Part shown: positions 45,066 through 53,406 of the stretch, piece after piece
Numbering within the stretch: the stretch's first letter is position 1
Layout of the letters: every line of letters begins with the position of its first letter
Source of the DNA: JBBTCX01 sp964494205
GTDB lineage: Bacteria > Planctomycetota > Phycisphaerae > UBA1845
Length of the DNA stretch: 64,000 nucleotides
Direction of reading: 5' to 3'
Assembly (NCBI GenBank): GCA_964494205.1
Contig: CAZBRD010000018.1
Coordinates: 1-64,000 of the forward strand
The notes under the pieces: model-generated
Database searches by the model: none
What the model was told of the DNA's origin: nothing
The model's input: the letters and a program-made list of their open reading frames with translations, nothing else
Program-made: the position numbers and the translations under genes

Positions 45066-47335
45066 GCTGCTCCTGCTTTCGCTTCGAATCCCGTTTGTCG
45101 CGGCCCGCGAGCGGTGCCGAATTTCATCGCGATCCACGTTTCTGCAATGAGCAGCGCGAGAACAACGTAGGCCGTCAAAGTGCCAAGCTCTGTCACATTC
45201 GCGGTGGTTGGCTTATTGGAAATGGAATCCGGGTCGCCAATCCAGCGGACAGGACGGTTGAGGCCGCGAAGCAGCGATTCTTGCGACGCCGATCGCAGTT
45301 CGGACTCGTTGTCATCCACGTTGACAGCCGCAACGCGCACATCCGAGCCGACACCGATGCTGTACAACCCGCTGTGATCCGCCGGGCCGAATTCCACGCT
45401 CAGGGTGCCGTCCGAGGGAACGATTCTGCCTTCGACTGTTGTGCCGTCGCCGGTGGTGACGCGCGTGGGGAGCGAACTCTCCGCCGCCGTCAGTGGCTCG
45501 CGAATAGTTTCGCCGACGAGCCCGTTTCGATTTTGGCCGTGCGTCGGCGCGAGGAAGCCGATCGTGTTCAACATCAGCGTAACGTAATCGCCCTTGGCCG
45601 GAAGATTGGTCCAGTCCATGTTGGCGCTGGTGGTGGAGACCGCGACGCGGCCGCGACCGAAATGACCAATGATCATGGCGGGGTCATCGTTTGAATAATG
45701 CAGGAGGACCTCGCCGCGAATCGAGTTCGGTTCAATCGATTGGTATCGCGAAACGGTGGCCGAGAAGAAACCGCTCGTCGGCTCGCTGGCGAAGTCCGCG
45801 ACAAGACCATGAGCTTGGGTTTCAACCTTAAAGCCGACAGCACTCTGCTCGTCGAAGGATCGCACGGGGCCGAACTTGACCGGCAATGCGCCTCGACCCT
45901 CGCCGAAGCCAAACTGGTTGTAGTTGTCCAGCGAAAGCTGATCGCCCGCAAAAACCAGCAGCCCGCCGCCATCGCCGACAAATTGCTCGATTTGCTTCCA
46001 CTGCTGGCCCGTCAGTCGACCGACGTTGCACAACGCGATGACGTCGTTCGCGCCCATCGACTCAGCCGCAAACTCCGAGTCGTTGATCGTCTTCAGTTGC
46101 AGCATCGACGGCTCATTGAGCGATGCTTGCGGCGCAAGCGCGGTCGCCAGAAAGCCTGATTGCCCGGCCAATGCGTTCGAACCTGGACGACCATCGACAA
46201 GTAGAACAGTTGTGGCTGTACGTGCTTCGACGGACAGAAACCGCGTATCGTCGTCTACCAGGTCGTCAAAGCGACCCTTGTCGCCCAGTGTCGCGCCAAT
46301 AAGTCGCGCTTCGATTCCGTGCACGCCGATCGAATCAAAAACGGTCGAGACGTAACTGACCGTCTCCGCACCGGGCTCGATGGCGGGCAGATCAATCAAT
46401 CGCCGATCGCTGCCGCGCGCATCGGCGGCCGTCGCAACCCGCCGCGTTTCCAGCTTCAATCCGCGCAACGTGGTCGAGCCGAAGTTGGCGATGTTCACTG
46501 CGAGTCGAACCGGTGCGCCTAAACCCAGCATGGGTGTTTCCAGTTCCAGTCGCGTGATGGCTGCGTTCGTCGGCTCATTGTCAGATACGGAGATCAGATT
46601 CAGGGATGTCTGACTTCGCGGCAGCGCGTCAGCTATCTGTTGCAGCGCGGAAATCGCACCGCTCGAAGCGACGCCCGACTGCGATGCCCAATCCGCACCG
46701 GTGAAATCAGTCAGCAAATAGACCGATCGATTCTCCGGAGTAGCAGGGGAGTTTTTCAGTATCTCATGCGCAAGTGCAAGCCCGCCTTCGATGTCGGTGC
46801 TCGATTGCGTGGCGTCGGCTGCATCCAGCCGTTCGCGCACAAAGCGATGATCGAACGACGCATGTCGAATGACCGCCTCCGCCGGCGATGAGAGCGTTAC
46901 CAGACTGATCGCGTCCGTTTCGGGAAATGAGTGCAGCAGCTTATCCACCGCCTGTTTCGCGCGATCAAATCGCGTTCGACCTTGGTGATCCGTCGCGCGC
47001 ATCGACAGTGAATCATCAAGCAGGATGACGCGATGCGATCGCGTGGCTTGGATCGGCACGAATCGCGACGCCGGAAAAAACGGCCTCGCGACCGCCAGCC
47101 CCAGCAACACCATGGCCGCCATTCGCAGCAACAGCAGCAGCCAGCGTTCAAACCACATTCTTGTGACGCTCTGCTGATTGGCGGTGCGCAGGAACATCAT
47201 GGCCGCCCACGGAACGCGTCGATAGCGCCGTCGATTTAGCCAGTGAATGATGATCGGGATCAAGCCGGTGGCGACCGCCGCTGCCGCCAGCGCGGGGTTC
47301 ACGAACGGCCAAGCTTGCAACATCACGCTCGGCAT
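45062..47335 (-). CDS. BatA-like VWA membrane protein
   Basis: The 757-residue protein begins with the BatA/aerotolerance regulator N-terminal domain (PALAAAAVATGLIPIIIHWLNRRRYRRVPW) with membrane helices at about 8-30 and 68-87. A VWA domain follows with DDSLSM at about 107-112 and LLTDFTG, then long beta-rich periplasmic sections and a C-terminal helix near 730. Bat proteins work with MoxR ATPases at the membrane; their biochemical role is not settled. It starts three bases after the DUF58 stop and is coupled to the next VWA gene through a TTGA overlap. Confidence 0.9.
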   Translation of the reverse strand: MPSVMLQAWPFVNPALAAAAVATGLIPIIIHWLNRRRYRRVPWAAMMFLRTANQQSVTRMWFERWLLLLLRMAAMVLLGLAVARPFFPASRFVPIQATRSHRVILLDDSLSMRATDHQGRTRFDRAKQAVDKLLHSFPETDAISLVTLSSPAEAVIRHASFDHRFVRERLDAADATQSSTDIEGGLALAHEILKNSPATPENRSVYLLTDFTGADWASQSGVASSGAISALQQIADALPRSQTSLNLISVSDNEPTNAAITRLELETPMLGLGAPVRLAVNIANFGSTTLRGLKLETRRVATAADARGSDRRLIDLPAIEPGAETVSYVSTVFDSIGVHGIEARLIGATLGDKGRFDDLVDDDTRFLSVEARTATTVLLVDGRPGSNALAGQSGFLATALAPQASLNEPSMLQLKTINDSEFAAESMGANDVIALCNVGRLTGQQWKQIEQFVGDGGGLLVFAGDQLSLDNYNQFGFGEGRGALPVKFGPVRSFDEQSAVGFKVETQAHGLVADFASEPTSGFFSATVSRYQSIEPNSIRGEVLLHYSNDDPAMIIGHFGRGRVAVSTTSANMDWTNLPAKGDYVTLMLNTIGFLAPTHGQNRNGLVGETIREPLTAAESSLPTRVTTGDGTTVEGRIVPSDGTLSVEFGPADHSGLYSIGVGSDVRVAAVNVDDNESELRSASQESLLRGLNRPVRWIGDPDSISNKPTTANVTELGTLTAYVVLALLIAETWIAMKFGTARGPRQTGFEAKAGAA

Positions 47336-47338
47336 AGG

Positions 47339-48283
47339 TTAGCTTGCCCCCAGCACGCGCGACGAACGCATGCGCAACCGTGCACTTCGCGTGGAAAGAT
47401 AGCCGCTGATGATCGCGTCGAGGGCGACGGACGTGTTGAACGTCGTGAAGTCGACCATCATTTGCCCGAGCCCGGCGCGAAGCTGCGCCTGAAACCGCGT
47501 GACCTCCTCCAGGTAGCGTTCGCGCAGCGCTTCCGGCTCAACGAGCATCGAACCTGACGCTTCCATACCCTCGAACAACGTTGGTCCCTTGAAAGGAAAC
47601 TCAAGCTCAGCCGGGTCCCACATGCCCCACACGATTACCTCGTGCTGGCGATAGCGCAGTTGTTTGACACCCATGAGAATCGAGTTCACATCGTCGAGAA
47701 GATCACTCAGCACAACCACGATCGATCGATTGTTCAGTCGTTCCGCCAGCCCGCCGAGCACGTGCCCGATCGACGTCTTCGCCGGCCCCGTCCGACCAGC
47801 CAACTCGTGTACGATCGTCCGCCAATGGTGCGCGTTGTTTGCGGGCCGAATGAAATGCGTGATCTTCTCGTCAAACAAACAAAGCCCGACGGAGTCCTGC
47901 TGTTGAATCGTGAGATACGCGAGCGAAGCAGCCGCACATGTCGCATAATCGTGCTTGGTCATCAGCTCGTCGCTTGAGCGGTAGTTCATCGATTCGCTGC
48001 AATCGACGACCAGAAGCAAGCTTAGGTTTGATTCCTGCTCATATTCCTTGATGTAGTACTTGTCGGTGCGGCCAAAGACCTTCCAGTCAATAAACCGCAA
48101 ATCGTCGCCCTGCGTGTACGCCCGGTGATCGGCGAACTCAATCGATACGCCGTGGTGCGGGCTGTGGTGTAAACCGGTGAAGAACCCTTCGATGACCATG
48201 CGAGCGCGCATCTCCAAGCCGCTGATTTTCGCCAGCACGCTGGGGTTAAGGTATTTGCGAATATCTTCAACGTGTCGCGACAT
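47339..48283 (-). CDS. DUF58 domain protein
   Basis: This is a 314-residue soluble DUF58 protein. The family signature is present around IDWKVFGRTDKYYIKEYEQE (65-84), followed by a VWA-like half with VVDCSESM. DUF58 proteins are almost always encoded beside MoxR ATPases and VWA proteins and are thought to be adaptor or client proteins. GGAAG precedes the ATG. It follows moxR after a 210-base gap that contains copy c of the palindromic repeat. Confidence 0.92.
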   Translation of the reverse strand: MSRHVEDIRKYLNPSVLAKISGLEMRARMVIEGFFTGLHHSPHHGVSIEFADHRAYTQGDDLRFIDWKVFGRTDKYYIKEYEQESNLSLLLVVDCSESMNYRSSDELMTKHDYATCAAASLAYLTIQQQDSVGLCLFDEKITHFIRPANNAHHWRTIVHELAGRTGPAKTSIGHVLGGLAERLNNRSIVVVLSDLLDDVNSILMGVKQLRYRQHEVIVWGMWDPAELEFPFKGPTLFEGMEASGSMLVEPEALRERYLEEVTRFQAQLRAGLGQMMVDFTTFNTSVALDAIISGYLSTRSARLRMRSSRVLGAS

Positions 48284-48373
48284 TTATGCTTCCAACCGAA
48301 TCGACGATTCTTTTTTTTCCTGATAATCCAGTATTTCGTGTTGATTCCGAGTTCCTCAAAACGCTACCCTTCC

Positions 48374-48440
48374 ATCCCTCTCCCTCTTAGACGGAGGGCG
48401 ACCAAGAAGGAAGCCCGACGGGGCAGGGGTGAGGGTCTCC
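48374..48440 (-). repeat. CCCTCTCCCT palindromic repeat, copy c (variant)
   Basis: The left arm TCCCTCTCCCTCTTAG and the right tail GGTGAGGGTCT are kept, but about 25 bases (CGACCAAGAAGGAAGCCCGA and neighbours) are inserted between them, which weakens the core stem. It lies in the MoxR-DUF58 gap in the same orientation as the other copies. Confidence 0.75.
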
Positions 48441-48493
48441 ATGTGTCGATAAACTCTCGTTTCCATGAGGCGGAACACCTCAGACGTGTATGA

Positions 48494-49579
48494 TCAATTC
48501 TTGCCTTTTTCCGCAGCAAATACCCGCCGAGCGACCGATGGGTCCAGCGATGCGGCCGAATCCGCGGGCAGAGTTTCGATCAGCCGCGTGATCATGTCGT
48601 CGCTCGTGACATTGTCGGCCTCGGCGTTGAAGTTCGTCAGCACGCGATGTCGCAACACCGGCAGCGCAACGCCGCGGATGTCCTCGATGGTCACATGGAA
48701 TTGTCCACGCAGAATCGCACGCGCTTTCCCAGCCATGACGAGACCCTGCGACGCACGCGGGCCCGCACCCCACGAAACGTAGTCCTTGATGAACTTGGGA
48801 ACATCGCCCTTGTCGACGCGCGTGTTACGAACAATCCGCATCGCATAGCGAATCACGTGGTCCGCGCACGGCACGCGACGTACGATCTCCTGCAGCGCCA
48901 TCACCTCTGCCGCATTCAGCGTGCGTTCAAGGTTTACTTCCTGCGCCGACGTGGTCATCTTGACGATCTGAAATTCTTCTTCTTCCGTCGGATAATCGAC
49001 CAGCACCTTGAACATGAATCGATCGAGCTGCGCCTCGGGAAGCGGATACGTTCCCTCCTGCTCGATGGGGTTCTGCGTGGCTAGAACGAAGAACGGCTTG
49101 GGCAGCTTGTGCGGGAAACCCGCAGCCGTCACCTGATTCTCTTGCATGGCTTCGAGCAATGCGGACTGCGTCTTTGGCGGCGTGCGGTTGATCTCATCCG
49201 CCAGCACGACGTTCGCGAAGATCGGCCCCTTCACATAACGGAGCGACCGCGAGCCCGTGCCTTTGTCTTCTTCGATGACTTCGGTGCCGGTAATGTCCGA
49301 CGGCATCAGGTCTGGCGTGAACTGAATGCGCGAGAAACTGAGCGACAGCAACCGCGCCAGCGTGCTGATGAGCAGCGTCTTGGCCAGCCCGGGCACACCT
49401 TCGAGAATGCAGTGCCCACGGCAGAACATGGCCACGAGCAACTGCTCGACGACCGGTTCCTGCCCGACGATAACCCTGCTTAGTTGTTTTCGAATCCGGT
49501 CATAGGAACTGACCAGTTTCTCGACCATCTGCACGTCATCCAGTTGCGGCTGAGCGTGCTCCTTAGGCGCGTTCGACAT
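48494..49579 (-). CDS. MoxR family AAA+ ATPase
   Basis: The 361-residue MoxR ATPase has Walker A GVPGLAKT at 61-68, Walker B VVLADEINR (Asp128-Glu129), sensor 1 in LATQNPIE and the C-terminal lid. MoxR proteins use ATP to remodel or activate VWA-domain partners. It appears to be the first gene of an operon reaching to 35972, with DUF58 and two VWA proteins downstream as likely partners. It is preceded by the LOG-family gene at a distance of 49 bases, which may also be co-transcribed. Confidence 0.95.
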   Translation of the reverse strand: MSNAPKEHAQPQLDDVQMVEKLVSSYDRIRKQLSRVIVGQEPVVEQLLVAMFCRGHCILEGVPGLAKTLLISTLARLLSLSFSRIQFTPDLMPSDITGTEVIEEDKGTGSRSLRYVKGPIFANVVLADEINRTPPKTQSALLEAMQENQVTAAGFPHKLPKPFFVLATQNPIEQEGTYPLPEAQLDRFMFKVLVDYPTEEEEFQIVKMTTSAQEVNLERTLNAAEVMALQEIVRRVPCADHVIRYAMRIVRNTRVDKGDVPKFIKDYVSWGAGPRASQGLVMAGKARAILRGQFHVTIEDIRGVALPVLRHRVLTNFNAEADNVTSDDMITRLIETLPADSAASLDPSVARRVFAAEKGKN

Positions 49580-49628
49580 CGTCCAACTCCTTGTCCCGAT
49601 CGATCCGGGAAACTTGACGGAGTGGTTG

Positions 49629-50681
49629 TCAGATCGATGCCGCGTCGTTGATCCGATTGATCAGCATGCGCATTCGCCCCGCGCTGCGCTGGTCGAACCC
49701 AAAAACCAACCGCGGCTTATCCGGCAACACCCCTTTTTCGCCCGGTAATGGACCGGGAAATTGCTCGAATACCCCGTCGGTAGTGATATCGGCAAACTCG
49801 GACCTAATCTCGTCGAGCAACCCGGCCGATAACTCGCTATTGAGCCGCACAACAAGCCGTCCATCCAGATATCGCTGAGAATGATAGCACCGGTAAAACC
49901 GCATAATCTCGTTAACGGCTTCGGATGCGTTGTCTGTTACAAAAAACAACCCCATGTCAGTGGGATCGAGCATCTTGTTGCCCAGGAGCTCGGCCTTCAC
50001 ATAAGTTCGCCAATGCTGCCAGTACGTACCTCCCGGTTCATCGCAGAGAACAATGGGTATTGGCGGCGACTTGACGGTTTGTATCAGAGTTAGACCCTCG
50101 AACCCTTCGTCCTGTGTCCCATACCCGCCGGGAAACAACACGATCGCTCGCGCCTCTTTTACGAACATCAGCTTTCGCGTGAAGAAGTATTTGAAGTTCA
50201 CCAGCTTGGGGTCGTCGGCGATGACGTCGTTCGTTGCCTGCTCGAAGGGGAGGCTGATGGCCACACCGAAACTGGATTCGCGCGACGCACCGTGATGACC
50301 CGCCCGCATGATCCCGCCGCCCGCGCCCGTGATGACCATCCATCCTTTTTTCTGAATCAGTTCCGCGAACAGTTTGGCCTGCTGGTATTGCGGGTGACTT
50401 TCCGGTGTGCGTGCCGAACCGAAGATCGTGACTTTGGGAACCTCGGCGTAGGGCGAGAAAATTTTGAATGCGTAGCGGAGTTCCTTGAGCGCGGTGTTCA
50501 GAATCTTCACATCGCCGCGATCCGCGTTGTCAGCCGCCAGCCGACACAGCGTAATCAACATCTCGCCGATCAAATCTTCGTTTGCCCCGGGTGCAAACTC
50601 GCGTACGAACTTCGTAATCGCCTCCATGCGATCCCGTCGCCGCGTATCCTGCGCCGACGAGAGAGCGGTCATGTCATCCAT
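49629..50681 (-). CDS. LOG family (TIGR00730-like) Rossmann protein
   Basis: The 350-residue protein has a Rossmann fold with the nucleotide-binding loop VITGAGGGIMRAGHHGA (117-133) and the LOG catalytic motif PGGYGTQDE (184-192), plus an N-terminal helical extension of about 70 residues and a C-terminal domain of about 100. Family members are cytokinin riboside phosphate phosphoribohydrolases or related AMP-cleaving enzymes. The longer form with extensions is a separate bacterial subgroup whose substrate is not settled. The start ATG is at 50681. Confidence 0.88.
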   Translation of the reverse strand: MDDMTALSSAQDTRRRDRMEAITKFVREFAPGANEDLIGEMLITLCRLAADNADRGDVKILNTALKELRYAFKIFSPYAEVPKVTIFGSARTPESHPQYQQAKLFAELIQKKGWMVITGAGGGIMRAGHHGASRESSFGVAISLPFEQATNDVIADDPKLVNFKYFFTRKLMFVKEARAIVLFPGGYGTQDEGFEGLTLIQTVKSPPIPIVLCDEPGGTYWQHWRTYVKAELLGNKMLDPTDMGLFFVTDNASEAVNEIMRFYRCYHSQRYLDGRLVVRLNSELSAGLLDEIRSEFADITTDGVFEQFPGPLPGEKGVLPDKPRLVFGFDQRSAGRMRMLINRINDAASI

Positions 50682-50842
50682 CGAATTTCCTTTCTTCCTC
50701 GCTGAGTCGATACAACCTCGGCCCAGACTTACATGTCTTTTTCACTCAACTCTATTTAATCGGGAGATAGTCTAACTCAAGGCCGGTCCGTCCGCGACCC
50801 CGAACCAAAGCACGGTACTGTTATTGTTTGGCAGAAGCGTAG

Positions 50843-50859
50843 GGTCCGCCATGCGGACC
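50843..50859. repeat. GGTCCGC/GCGGACC hairpin
   Basis: A perfect 7-bp inverted repeat with a CAT loop, preceded by GTAG as in the GGCGGGT palindromes. It opens a 330-base hairpin cluster between the LOG gene and the P-loop gene. Confidence 0.8.
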
Positions 50860-50967
50860 ATTTGGGGATTCTTGTGATGCGCCCACGATCAAAACCGCGA
50901 CCGCGAGGCAGCGGCCCCATCAGAGCCGGGAGCGCAAGCGACCGGTTGGAAATGCTACGAAGTAGTT

Positions 50968-50990
50968 GTAGGGCGGGTTCTACCCGCCGC
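50968..50990. repeat. GTAGGGCGGGT palindrome, copy 2
   Basis: GGCGGGT and ACCCGCC are separated by TCT; it is flanked as in copy 1 at 14643. Confidence 0.8.
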
Positions 50991-51017
50991 TCAATCGCAC
51001 ACGATGTGATTCTTGTC

Positions 51018-51032
51018 CGCACTGAAAGTGCG
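51018..51032. repeat. CT-GAA-AG hairpin 1
   Basis: CGCACT and AGTGCG pair perfectly around GAA. The flanks GTC and AAGT are identical to those of hairpin 2. Confidence 0.85.
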
Positions 51033-51037
51033 AAGTT

Positions 51038-51060
51038 GTATGGCGGGTTTCACCCGCCGC
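51038..51060. repeat. GTAGGGCGGGT palindrome, copy 3 (GTATGG variant)
   Basis: GGCGGGT and ACCCGCC are separated by TTC. The left flank reads GTATGG instead of GTAGGG. Confidence 0.8.
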
Positions 51061-51089
51061 ATATTCGTGCATGGAATGATTCTCTCGTC

Positions 51090-51104
51090 CGCACTGAAAG
51101 TGCG
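51090..51104. repeat. CT-GAA-AG hairpin 2
   Basis: The same CGCACT-GAA-AGTGCG hairpin as at 51018, with the same flanks. Confidence 0.85.
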
Positions 51105-51115
51105 AAGTAGGAAAG

Positions 51116-51134
51116 CCCAGGGCAGCGCCCTGGG
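51116..51134. repeat. CCCAGGGC/GCCCTGGG hairpin
   Basis: A perfect 8-bp stem with an AGC loop, in the same cluster. Confidence 0.8.
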
Positions 51135-51155
51135 GAATGTAGCGTAAAAGACGAA

Positions 51156-51174
51156 TTCGCTCTGAAAGAGCGAA
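51156..51174. repeat. CT-GAA-AG hairpin 3
   Basis: TTCGCTCT and AGAGCGAA form a perfect 8-bp stem around GAA. It begins five bases beyond the stop codon of the P-loop gene (minus strand), so it could form at that mRNA's 3' end. Confidence 0.85.
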
Positions 51175-51179
51175 AGTTC

Positions 51180-51665
51180 TCAAATACTCTCGTATGATTC
51201 CATCGACGTATATTCGCGCTTTTCCCCATTGAACCCATCGAAGATGGAGCGGTGTGCCTTCAACCCAAACTCGTCCTCGCGCGTTTCGTATTCGCGCACC
51301 CATTCGATGAGTCTTTCTAGCATCGCATCCTGCTCGCTCGTGGAGGCGTACTTATCAGGTTCCCAAGGACGCCGCAGGCAATTGGCTACACACGCATCAA
51401 CGCCCGGATTGAGGAAACGTAGTTCCGTACAATAGGGGAGGGCGGCTGTAACCAACTCGCCATAGCAGCCCTCCATGATCCACTCATCGTGTTTGTCGAT
51501 GAATTGTCGAAGAAGTTCGATACTGTCATCCAAGGGGCGGCGAACTGCGACTTCTGCCCACGTGATCTGATCCAATGAGAGAAGCGGAATGCTCCGCTCT
51601 TCCATGAGACGCCGCGCCATGGTCGTTTTGCCGGAACCGGAATTGCCGAACAGGATAACTTTCAC
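51180..51665 (-). CDS. P-loop kinase-like protein (adenylate kinase/FlaR-like)
   Basis: The 161-residue protein is a small nucleoside-kinase-like P-loop enzyme with Walker A GNSGSGKT at 7-14, a substrate-side LDQITW segment and an LID-like Arg-rich part (CLRRPWEPDKY). It resembles proteins annotated as adenylate kinase or topology modulation protein (FlaR). The phosphate acceptor is unknown. It starts six bases after the acetyltransferase stop, so the two form an operon. The C-terminus (GEKREYTSMESYESI) is hydrophilic and probably flexible. Confidence 0.85.
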   Translation of the reverse strand: MKVILFGNSGSGKTTMARRLMEERSIPLLSLDQITWAEVAVRRPLDDSIELLRQFIDKHDEWIMEGCYGELVTAALPYCTELRFLNPGVDACVANCLRRPWEPDKYASTSEQDAMLERLIEWVREYETREDEFGLKAHRSIFDGFNGEKREYTSMESYESI

Positions 51666-51671
51666 GGCGAG

Positions 51672-52268
51672 CTACTTTCGTTCCAACCACTCGCGATCCA
51701 AAATCCCATACATCGCCGAGTCGCACCACTCGCCCTTGAGGAAGTAGTTCTCGCGCAACGTGCCTTCGAGCTTCATCCCCACCTTCTCCGCCACGTGGCA
51801 CGAGGGCGTGTTGCGCGCGTCGCAGTCGGCGAAGATGCGATGCAGACCGAGCGTCTGAAAGCCAAAATCGAACAACGCAGCCACTGCATCGCTTGCGTAT
51901 CCCTTGCCCCAGTACGATGGATGCAGATGATACCAGAGCATGGCTTCCTTGTGCTCGTAACGAAAAACTCCGAACCCGCATCGGCCGATCAGTCGCGCGG
52001 GCGAGTCATCCTGTTTCGCCGCGCCGTCGATACGCGGCACGATCGCGAAGTCGTACACTTTACGCGGCACTTCGACACGCGAACGTAATCCTTCCTCAAT
52101 GTACTCGCGCGTCTGTTCCATGGTCTGCGGCTCAAAAAGCATGTATCGCGTGACGAGGGGGTTGCTCTCGACCTCATTGAGCGCTCCGCAGTCCTCCAGG
52201 CCAAGCTCACGCAAGAGCAGTCGCGACGTCGTTAATCGAATTGGACTTGTTTCCGCAGCCTGCATCAA
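51672..52268 (-). CDS. RimJ/RimL-type GNAT acetyltransferase
   Basis: The 198-residue acetyltransferase has the RimJ/L start TTSRLLLRELGLEDC, the acetyl-CoA motif HPSYWGKGYASDAVAALF and the ending NTPSCHVAEKVGMKLEG typical of the family. Members acetylate N-termini of ribosomal proteins, antibiotics or other amines. The target is unknown. The ATG at 52268 (or the second Met next to it) is preceded by no strong ribosome-binding site. Copy d of the CCCTCTCCCT repeat lies 92 bases upstream. Confidence 0.88.
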   Translation of the reverse strand: MMQAAETSPIRLTTSRLLLRELGLEDCGALNEVESNPLVTRYMLFEPQTMEQTREYIEEGLRSRVEVPRKVYDFAIVPRIDGAAKQDDSPARLIGRCGFGVFRYEHKEAMLWYHLHPSYWGKGYASDAVAALFDFGFQTLGLHRIFADCDARNTPSCHVAEKVGMKLEGTLRENYFLKGEWCDSAMYGILDREWLERK

Positions 52269-52359
52269 TGTAACTCAACCCGCCATCAGTATTTACGCTC
52301 TGCTCGCACCACTCAACGAGCGCCATTCGCGTTATTAGCTTACAAGCATTTATCAATAC

Positions 52360-52400
52360 CTCCCTCTCCCTCTTAGGGAGAGGGTAGGGTGAGGGTCTCT
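52360..52400 (-). repeat. CCCTCTCCCT palindromic repeat, copy d
   Basis: The same core and tail as copies a and b, in the same orientation, upstream of the RimJ/L-type gene. The gene-free stretch 52269-52783 holds this copy and the 68-bp repeat; no gene was seen in it. Confidence 0.85.
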
Positions 52401-52582
52401 TGAGTTGCTATTGCTTGGTTTTGTTACAGCGCCTAAGTGCTGAACGCACGAAGCATCCATGCAACTCTCAGAGCCCTTTGCGCAAGCAAAGGACAGTATC
52501 GAAGTTGAGCTAAGAATGAAAACTCGATCCTTATCCCGCCCCGGTTTTTCATCGTCCAGCATTCGCCAATCATCATTAGTTA

Positions 52583-52651
52583 GTGCCACGCCGTGTCACT
52601 ACTTAGCTAGTTTTTTTCACCCGCAGCCAATTAGCCATTTGGAACCACCAG
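52583..52651 (+). repeat. 68-bp dispersed repeat, copy 2 (inverted relative to copy 1)
   Basis: This matches the reverse complement of 17165-17231 along its full length with a few mismatches and one or two single-base indels. Its T7 run is kept. Confidence 0.8.
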
Positions 52652-52783
52652 CAGAAAGAACAAACTATCAATGGAAACCAGGGCGCATCTTTCCAATGCT
52701 AGCGGACATCGTAAACCTGGGCTACAATTTGGCGATCAAAGTTCTGCTGGTGTAAAGCTCTCACGATCTGCGGAGTTGGAAAC

Positions 52784-53215
52784 ATGAAACTCATCATTGG
52801 GCTTCTCGTTCTCGTCGGTATCGGTTGGGCGGTCATGTATTACGCGGGCGGCTACAACACCTTCGACGCGTCCGACCAGGGCATCAAAGCCAAGGCTGCG
52901 ATCACGCCCGGTATGACATGGCAGAAAGCGTTTGACGTAACCAGCGATCCGAAGAAGTGGCAGGTCATTCAGCGCGAAGTTTCAACGCTCGGCGGCCAGC
53001 AAATTGAAACATTCAAGCCCGGCCCGCAAGCTCCGTTCACGCGCGAGAATCTCGAAAAGCGATTGCAGGAGGATTCCATTCCGCACGGATTCCAATGCAC
53101 GTTTGCCTACTCTGACTCCGTGGCCTTCACGATCGTCTTCGATGGCTTCGGCGACGTCGACCACGTGGAAGATGCAGTGACGAAGGCTGACATGCTGCAG
53201 ATGAAGGACAAATAA
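52784..53215 (+). CDS. small membrane-anchored protein, unknown function
   Basis: The 143-residue protein has one N-terminal helix (about 3-22) acting as anchor or uncleaved signal, then a compact domain with ITPGMTWQKAFDV, a start reminiscent of SmpA/BamE-like PGMT folds (inference only). Its end is acidic-basic mixed helix (DVDHVEDAVTKADMLQMKDK). GGAGTTGGAA precedes the ATG. It stands alone between repeat-rich spacers. Confidence 0.7.
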   Translation: MKLIIGLLVLVGIGWAVMYYAGGYNTFDASDQGIKAKAAITPGMTWQKAFDVTSDPKKWQVIQREVSTLGGQQIETFKPGPQAPFTRENLEKRLQEDSIPHGFQCTFAYSDSVAFTIVFDGFGDVDHVEDAVTKADMLQMKDK

Positions 53216-53303
53216 TTTGGAAGAGACGAAACAATCGCGATGCAAGATTCAACTCGGACTTATTGATGACATTCATTGTGAATCTTGAGCCACAGGATGC
53301 GTT

Positions 53304-53320
53304 GCAGCCTGAAAGGCTGC
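53304..53320. repeat. CT-GAA-AG hairpin 4
   Basis: GCAGCCT and AGGCTGC pair perfectly around GAA. It lies in the convergent spacer 53216-53406. Confidence 0.85.
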
Positions 53321-53330
53321 GAATCAGTAG

Positions 53331-53360
53331 CCGGGGGTCGAGCGCAGCGAAAACCCCCGG
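53331..53360. repeat. CCGGGGGT/ACCCCCGG hairpin
   Basis: An 8-bp perfect stem with a 14-base loop (CGAGCGCAGCGAAA), between hairpins 4 and 5. Confidence 0.8.
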
Positions 53361-53381
53361 ATGATTCGAATGTTGAAACAA

Positions 53382-53398
53382 GGACCCTGAAAGGGTCC
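53382..53398. repeat. CT-GAA-AG hairpin 5
   Basis: GGACCCT and AGGGTCC pair perfectly around GAA. It is eight bases past the stop codon of the glycosyltransferase gene on the minus strand, as hairpin 3 is past its own gene. Confidence 0.85.
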
Positions 53399-53406
53399 GC
53401 TTAGAA

